DNA of 5,861 bases from Treponema sp. (GTDB taxonomy: Bacteria; Spirochaetota; Spirochaetia; Treponematales; Breznakiellaceae), in assembly GCA_031257715.1 (NCBI GenBank), contig JAIROE010000004.1, positions 1-5,861 on the forward strand, read 5' to 3'. Positions within the stretch are counted from its first letter, which is position 1; every line of letters begins with the position of its first letter. A program made the position numbers and the translations under genes. Under the pieces are notes generated by a model. The model was not told the DNA's origin and searched no databases. It saw only the letters and a list, made by a program, of their open reading frames with translations. Below, piece by piece: positions 5,333-5,861 of the stretch.

Positions 5333-5861
5333 TTAGTTCGAGATTATATCCATGATCTTTTGCATCGCATCGGGATTCGGAAGCTGAATTACTTTTTTAA
5401 CCTGTCCGGGCACGCCTTTTACGTTAAAAGTTGTATTCACCTGCTGTTCGGAGGCCATGCCGGTGCGAAAACCGTGGGTCTCCCAGGCAAGCAGCTGTAT
5501 TTCATCGCTGAGCAGCGCGTCTATTACCTTGTCGCCGCCGGCGGTAAGCGCGATAAAGGGATGCGCGCTCCAGACGGTGGGCTCGGGGTATAACACCACG
5601 ATGTCGTCTTTGATATAATCCCATTCGGCCGGATGTTCAACGGAAAATTCCAGTATCTGGCTTTCATAGCCGACGATGACAGGCTTTGCGCCTATTCCGG
5701 TTTTAAGGAAACTGTTGAACAGGTCCGCCGAGGACGATTCCAGATACCCCAGCTTGCTGAAGAACCGCTTCAATTCCTGTTCGTCCCGGCGGAGGCTTTC
5801 TTCAGTGGCGACTCCTCCGCCATTGAGCATGTTGGCGACAAGGCCCGCGAACATGTTGCCC
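5333..5861 (-). CDS. Solute-binding-protein-like protein, C-terminal part (5'-truncated)
   Basis: The frame is open to the window edge (Gly-Asn precede the Met at 5854), so this is the C-terminal ~175 residues of a longer protein; the Met at 5852-5854 is probably internal. The visible part resembles the second lobe of a type 2 periplasmic-binding-protein fold: KPVIVGYESQILEF, then DDIVVLYPEPTVWSAHPFIAL, then a helix DKVIDALLSDEIQLLAWETHGFRTG, the usual pattern of extracellular solute-binding (SBP_bac_11-like) domains. About 45 further residues, ending PDAMQKIMDIISN, form a C-terminal tail. The ligand and cellular location cannot be judged because the N-terminus, with any signal peptide or additional domain, is missing. 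The gene immediately precedes telA by 13 bp in the same direction, so the two are likely co-expressed. Family call is moderate; function is not assigned. Confidence 0.65.
   Translation of the reverse strand, partial: GNMFAGLVANMLNGGGVATEESLRRDEQELKRFFSKLGYLESSSADLFNSFLKTGIGAKPVIVGYESQILEFSVEHPAEWDYIKDDIVVLYPEPTVWSAHPFIALTAGGDKVIDALLSDEIQLLAWETHGFRTGMASEQQVNTTFNVKGVPGQVKKVIQLPNPDAMQKIMDIISN

Noticed and set aside
5852..5854. ATG at 5854 (- strand) as the start of the solute-binding-like gene
   Set aside because: The frame continues upstream to the window edge and only the second half of the expected fold is present after this Met. It is treated as internal.
1..5861. CRISPR arrays, tRNA or rRNA genes, transposases or attachment sites
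   Set aside because: None seen. There are no regularly spaced direct repeats, no cloverleaf-like segments in the short gaps, and no transposase or integrase motifs in any frame.

Overview
The window is a bacterial chromosomal segment with six protein-coding genes in two convergent groups. Base composition is uneven: hand counts of sample 60-base lines give about 70% G+C in the hemW region, mid-50s in the oxidoreductase and 35-48% in telA. The organism cannot be named from the sequence. A G+C-rich anaerobe with a signal peptidase pair, such as a Treponema-like spirochaete, is a guess from general resemblance only.

Left block, + strand (1-2682). Three tightly packed genes read as one operon. 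First is a type I signal peptidase whose 5' end lies outside the window; its catalytic Ser codon is at bases 4-6. Three bases later comes a second signal-peptidase-fold membrane protein that keeps the general-base Lys and the box E residues but has Ala where the catalytic Ser should be. Six bases after that a GTG-started HemW-type radical SAM protein (heme chaperone family) begins. The gaps are 3 and 6 bp with poor ribosome binding sites, which suggests translational coupling.

Middle (2683-4136, + strand). After hemW there is a 101-base gap with two strong GC-rich hairpins, then a promoter-like TAGAAT placed so that transcription would begin at or next to the ATG of the next gene. That gene encodes a 450-residue FAD-dependent oxidoreductase of the geranylgeranyl-reductase type, probably its own transcription unit and possibly leaderless.

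Right block, - strand (4198-5861). A two-gene unit runs toward the oxidoreductase: a protein whose visible part resembles the C-terminal half of a type 2 solute-binding protein (its 5' end is outside the window), then, 13 bp later with a strong Shine-Dalgarno, a TelA/KlaA family protein (toxic anion resistance family).

The two convergent units meet in a 61-base spacer. The stop codons of both genes form the outer ends of a near-perfect inverted repeat, an apparent shared bidirectional terminator. The observations most worth following are the active/inactive signal peptidase pair, the solute-binding-like/TelA pair, and the stop-codon inverted repeat.
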